Source of the DNA: Clostridia bacterium
GTDB lineage: Bacteria > Bacillota > Clostridia > Christensenellales > UBA1242
NCBI GenBank assembly: GCA_017537515.1
Contig: JAFYKO010000148.1
Span: forward strand, 1 to 6,482
Reading direction: 5' to 3'
DNA length: 6,482 nucleotides
Made by a program: the position numbers and the translations under genes. The notes under the pieces are model-generated. The model was not told where the DNA came from, searched no databases, and saw only the letters and a program-made list of their open reading frames with translations. How positions within the stretch are numbered: the first letter of the stretch is position 1; each line of letters opens with the position of its first letter. This document shows positions 5,623-6,482 of this stretch, in pieces.

Positions 5623-5889
5623 TTATTTAACGCTTCCAGATGATACAATCATAAAAATAATCAAGCCAACTACAAGCACGAATGCGAGAGGGATGAATGT
5701 CCAATAAGCCCATTCAGGAGCCTTTTGTGGGGCGTTTTTTGCGTTGTCGGTTGCATTTTCTTTTTTGATGGCACCTTTGGCCTTGATGGTTATGACCTTT
5801 GGTTCTTTTTTCGCTTCTTCAACCACTGCGGTTTGGTTTTCAGCGTTTTTTGCACGTACAATTTTTTTTGCGTTTTTGTTTTCAGACAT
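5623..5889 (-). CDS. Small tail-anchored membrane protein of unknown function (88 aa)
   Basis: Not recognised as a known family. Residues 1-60 are hydrophilic and low in complexity, rich in Lys, Ala, Asn and Glu (about 14 basic and 8 acidic residues), and probably disordered. Residues ~61-83 form one strongly hydrophobic span (WAYWTFIPLAF, then VLVVGLIIFMIV), followed by only five residues, SGSVK. This is the layout of a C-terminally anchored single-pass protein; the basic N-terminal region suggests it faces the cytoplasm. The ATG at 5889 is chosen because AAGGAG lies seven nt upstream. An in-frame TTG at 5907 would put that site inside the gene and is rejected. It has its own perfect consensus promoter and terminator, so it is a single-gene unit, probably highly transcribed. 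A SecE-like protein also pairs a basic N-terminus with one span, but SecE continues past the span and its usual neighbours are absent, so that is not supported. Confidence 0.82.
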   Translation of the reverse strand: MSENKNAKKIVRAKNAENQTAVVEEAKKEPKVITIKAKGAIKKENATDNAKNAPQKAPEWAYWTFIPLAFVLVVGLIIFMIVSSGSVK

Positions 5890-5896
5890 AATTTTT

Positions 5897-5902
5897 CTCC
5901 TT
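5897..5902 (-). promoter_or_regulatory. Shine-Dalgarno site fixing the start of the 88-aa gene
   Basis: Minus strand AAGGAG, seven nt before the ATG at 5889. It decides between this ATG and the in-frame TTG six codons upstream. Confidence 0.88.
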
Positions 5903-5927
5903 GTCAAACTTCTAGTTTAATATATTA

Positions 5928-5956
5928 ATTATAATTAATAAAAATACCAATGTCAA
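5928..5956 (-). promoter_or_regulatory. Perfect consensus SigA promoter of the 88-aa gene
   Basis: Minus strand TTGACA (5956-5951), exactly 17 nt, TATAAT (5933-5928). Both hexamers match consensus with no mismatch. Expected +1 is near 5921, giving a leader of about 32 nt that ends with the AAGGAG site. The leader contains a weak AAACT-AGA-AGTTT mini-hairpin; no operator-like site was recognised. Confidence 0.9.
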
Positions 5957-6002
5957 TAAAAATAAAGAAAAAACACATAAAAATTTGATTTTTAAGTGTT
6001 TT
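5957..6002 (-). terminator. Intrinsic terminator of the upstream unknown gene
   Basis: Minus strand arms AAAACACTTAAAAAT (6002-5988) and ATTTTTATGTGTTTT (5984-5970), 15 positions with one mismatch, loop CAA, followed by a U-rich stretch to 5957. It begins 7 nt after the stop codon of the upstream gene. The U-tract ends exactly where the -35 box of the next promoter begins. The stem is A-T rich, so efficiency is uncertain. Confidence 0.75.
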
Positions 6003-6009
6003 ATTTATT

Positions 6010-6482
6010 TTATCGAGAGTGCTCAGCCTCTTGCAATTTTTTCTTGGCTTTTCTAAGTTCAGTTTCGTTAGGTTCTTTTTTAACTACATTTTGAGATTGT
6101 TGGATTTGGTTTTGTTTCTTTTCATCTTCAAGTTCTTTGTTAAGTTGTGCAACCCGCTTTTGTTGTTTGTGAAGCAAAACATTACCGACCAACATTGACG
6201 CCATAGTAAGTGCAACGCCGGCACCCGCAAATATTTGCGAGTTTTGAGTGGCGTCAACGTATTCGAAGCCATGCATAAGCCCAGTTTCAAACAAGTCTTG
6301 GGTGTAATCTGAAGTGTGGATAGTTATTTCAGCCTCTTTTGCGGCATCAAAAAGATTGTCTCTATATAAATCGAGTGCAGAGTTATAAATTTCTTCATTT
6401 TTTTCACATGCCTTAGCAAGTTGTTCAACATTTTCGTAACCTAGCATATTGGCGGTTTCTTCGATAGAGTTTTCGTTGAGGT
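6010..6482 (-). CDS. Unknown protein with one membrane segment and charged tail, 5'-truncated
   Basis: Only the C-terminal part is visible. The frame stays open past the ATG at 6447 to the window edge (upstream residues include NSIEETAN), and no Shine-Dalgarno precedes that ATG, so the true start is probably outside the window. Numbered from that Met, residues 1-65 are hydrophilic, acidic and largely helical (NVEQLAKACEKNEEIYNSAL). Residues ~70-92 are a Gly/Ala-containing hydrophobic stretch (IFAGAGVALTMASMLVGNVLL), a probable membrane span. Residues 93-145 are a Lys/Glu/Gln-rich, probably coiled-coil tail ending AEHSR. I do not recognise the family. A terminator follows immediately, so this gene ends its transcription unit. 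A real coding region is supported by uninterrupted length, amino-acid composition and the terminator placed 7 nt after the stop. Confidence 0.75.
   Translation of the reverse strand, partial: LNENSIEETANMLGYENVEQLAKACEKNEEIYNSALDLYRDNLFDAAKEAEITIHTSDYTQDLFETGLMHGFEYVDATQNSQIFAGAGVALTMASMLVGNVLLHKQQKRVAQLNKELEDEKKQNQIQQSQNVVKKEPNETELRKAKKKLQEAEHSR

Noticed and set aside
5890..5907. Longer form of the 88-aa protein starting at TTG 5907 (MTRRKI...)
   Set aside because: The extension would translate the AAGGAG ribosome binding site that lies at ideal distance from the ATG at 5889.
5725..5928. Plus-strand open frame opposite the 88-aa gene
   Set aside because: It lies antisense to a gene with strong promoter, ribosome binding site and terminator; its Phe/Cys-rich translation is the usual artefact of Lys/Ala-rich codons read backwards. 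The same applies to the other short frames opposite the LRR, mtaB and rsmE genes.
6445..6447. ATG as start of the unknown membrane protein
   Set aside because: The frame is open upstream to the window edge with plausible coding sequence and there is no Shine-Dalgarno before this ATG.
1..6482. Bacteroidota origin, suggested by BspA-like LRRs and a missing Shine-Dalgarno
   Set aside because: TTGACA/TATAAT promoters, AAGGAG sites and the rsmE-mtaB order fit Bacillota better; the Bacteroidota -7/-33 promoter type is not seen.

Overview
The window reads as chromosomal DNA from a low-GC bacterium. Supporting signs are: every gene that ends here uses TAA, TGG encodes Trp (standard code), the promoters are textbook sigma-70/SigA type, and two genes have Shine-Dalgarno sites (AAGGA and AAGGAG). 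The adjacent pair rsmE-mtaB is the same order as yqeU-yqeV in the Bacillus subtilis dnaK operon. Together with cytosolic leucine-rich-repeat (LRR) proteins, this suggests an uncultured Bacillota lineage, probably Clostridia-like and host- or gut-associated. The lineage is inference; there is no rRNA to settle it.

Left half, + strand (1-3443): two tandem genes for BspA/TpLRR-type LRR proteins, 12 nt apart and probably co-transcribed. The first is cut by the window edge; only its LRR array and a long Lys/Glu-rich tail are visible. The second is complete (754 aa). It has a ~350-residue N-terminal region that I cannot assign to a named domain, then 16 consecutive LRRs of exactly 22 residues, then a short basic tail. 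It has no signal peptide, membrane segment or wall-sorting signal, so it looks cytosolic, which is unusual for this LRR class.

Right half, - strand (6482-3447), in order of transcription: the C-terminal part of an unknown protein with one membrane segment and a charged tail (cut by the window edge); its terminator; a perfect consensus promoter and an 88-aa tail-anchored membrane protein; its terminator; a second near-perfect promoter that appears to give a leaderless mRNA for rsmE (16S rRNA m3U1498 methyltransferase); a 67-nt stretch of only A and T; and mtaB (tRNA ms2t6A37 methylthiotransferase). rsmE and mtaB together serve ribosome and tRNA decoding-centre modification.

The LRR operon and the rsmE-mtaB operon converge with 3 nt between their stop codons. 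Each appears to use an intrinsic terminator embedded in the other's coding sequence, and a perfect palindrome spans both stop codons. No tRNA, rRNA, CRISPR array, insertion sequence or riboswitch was recognised. No stretch over 300 bases lacks a gene.
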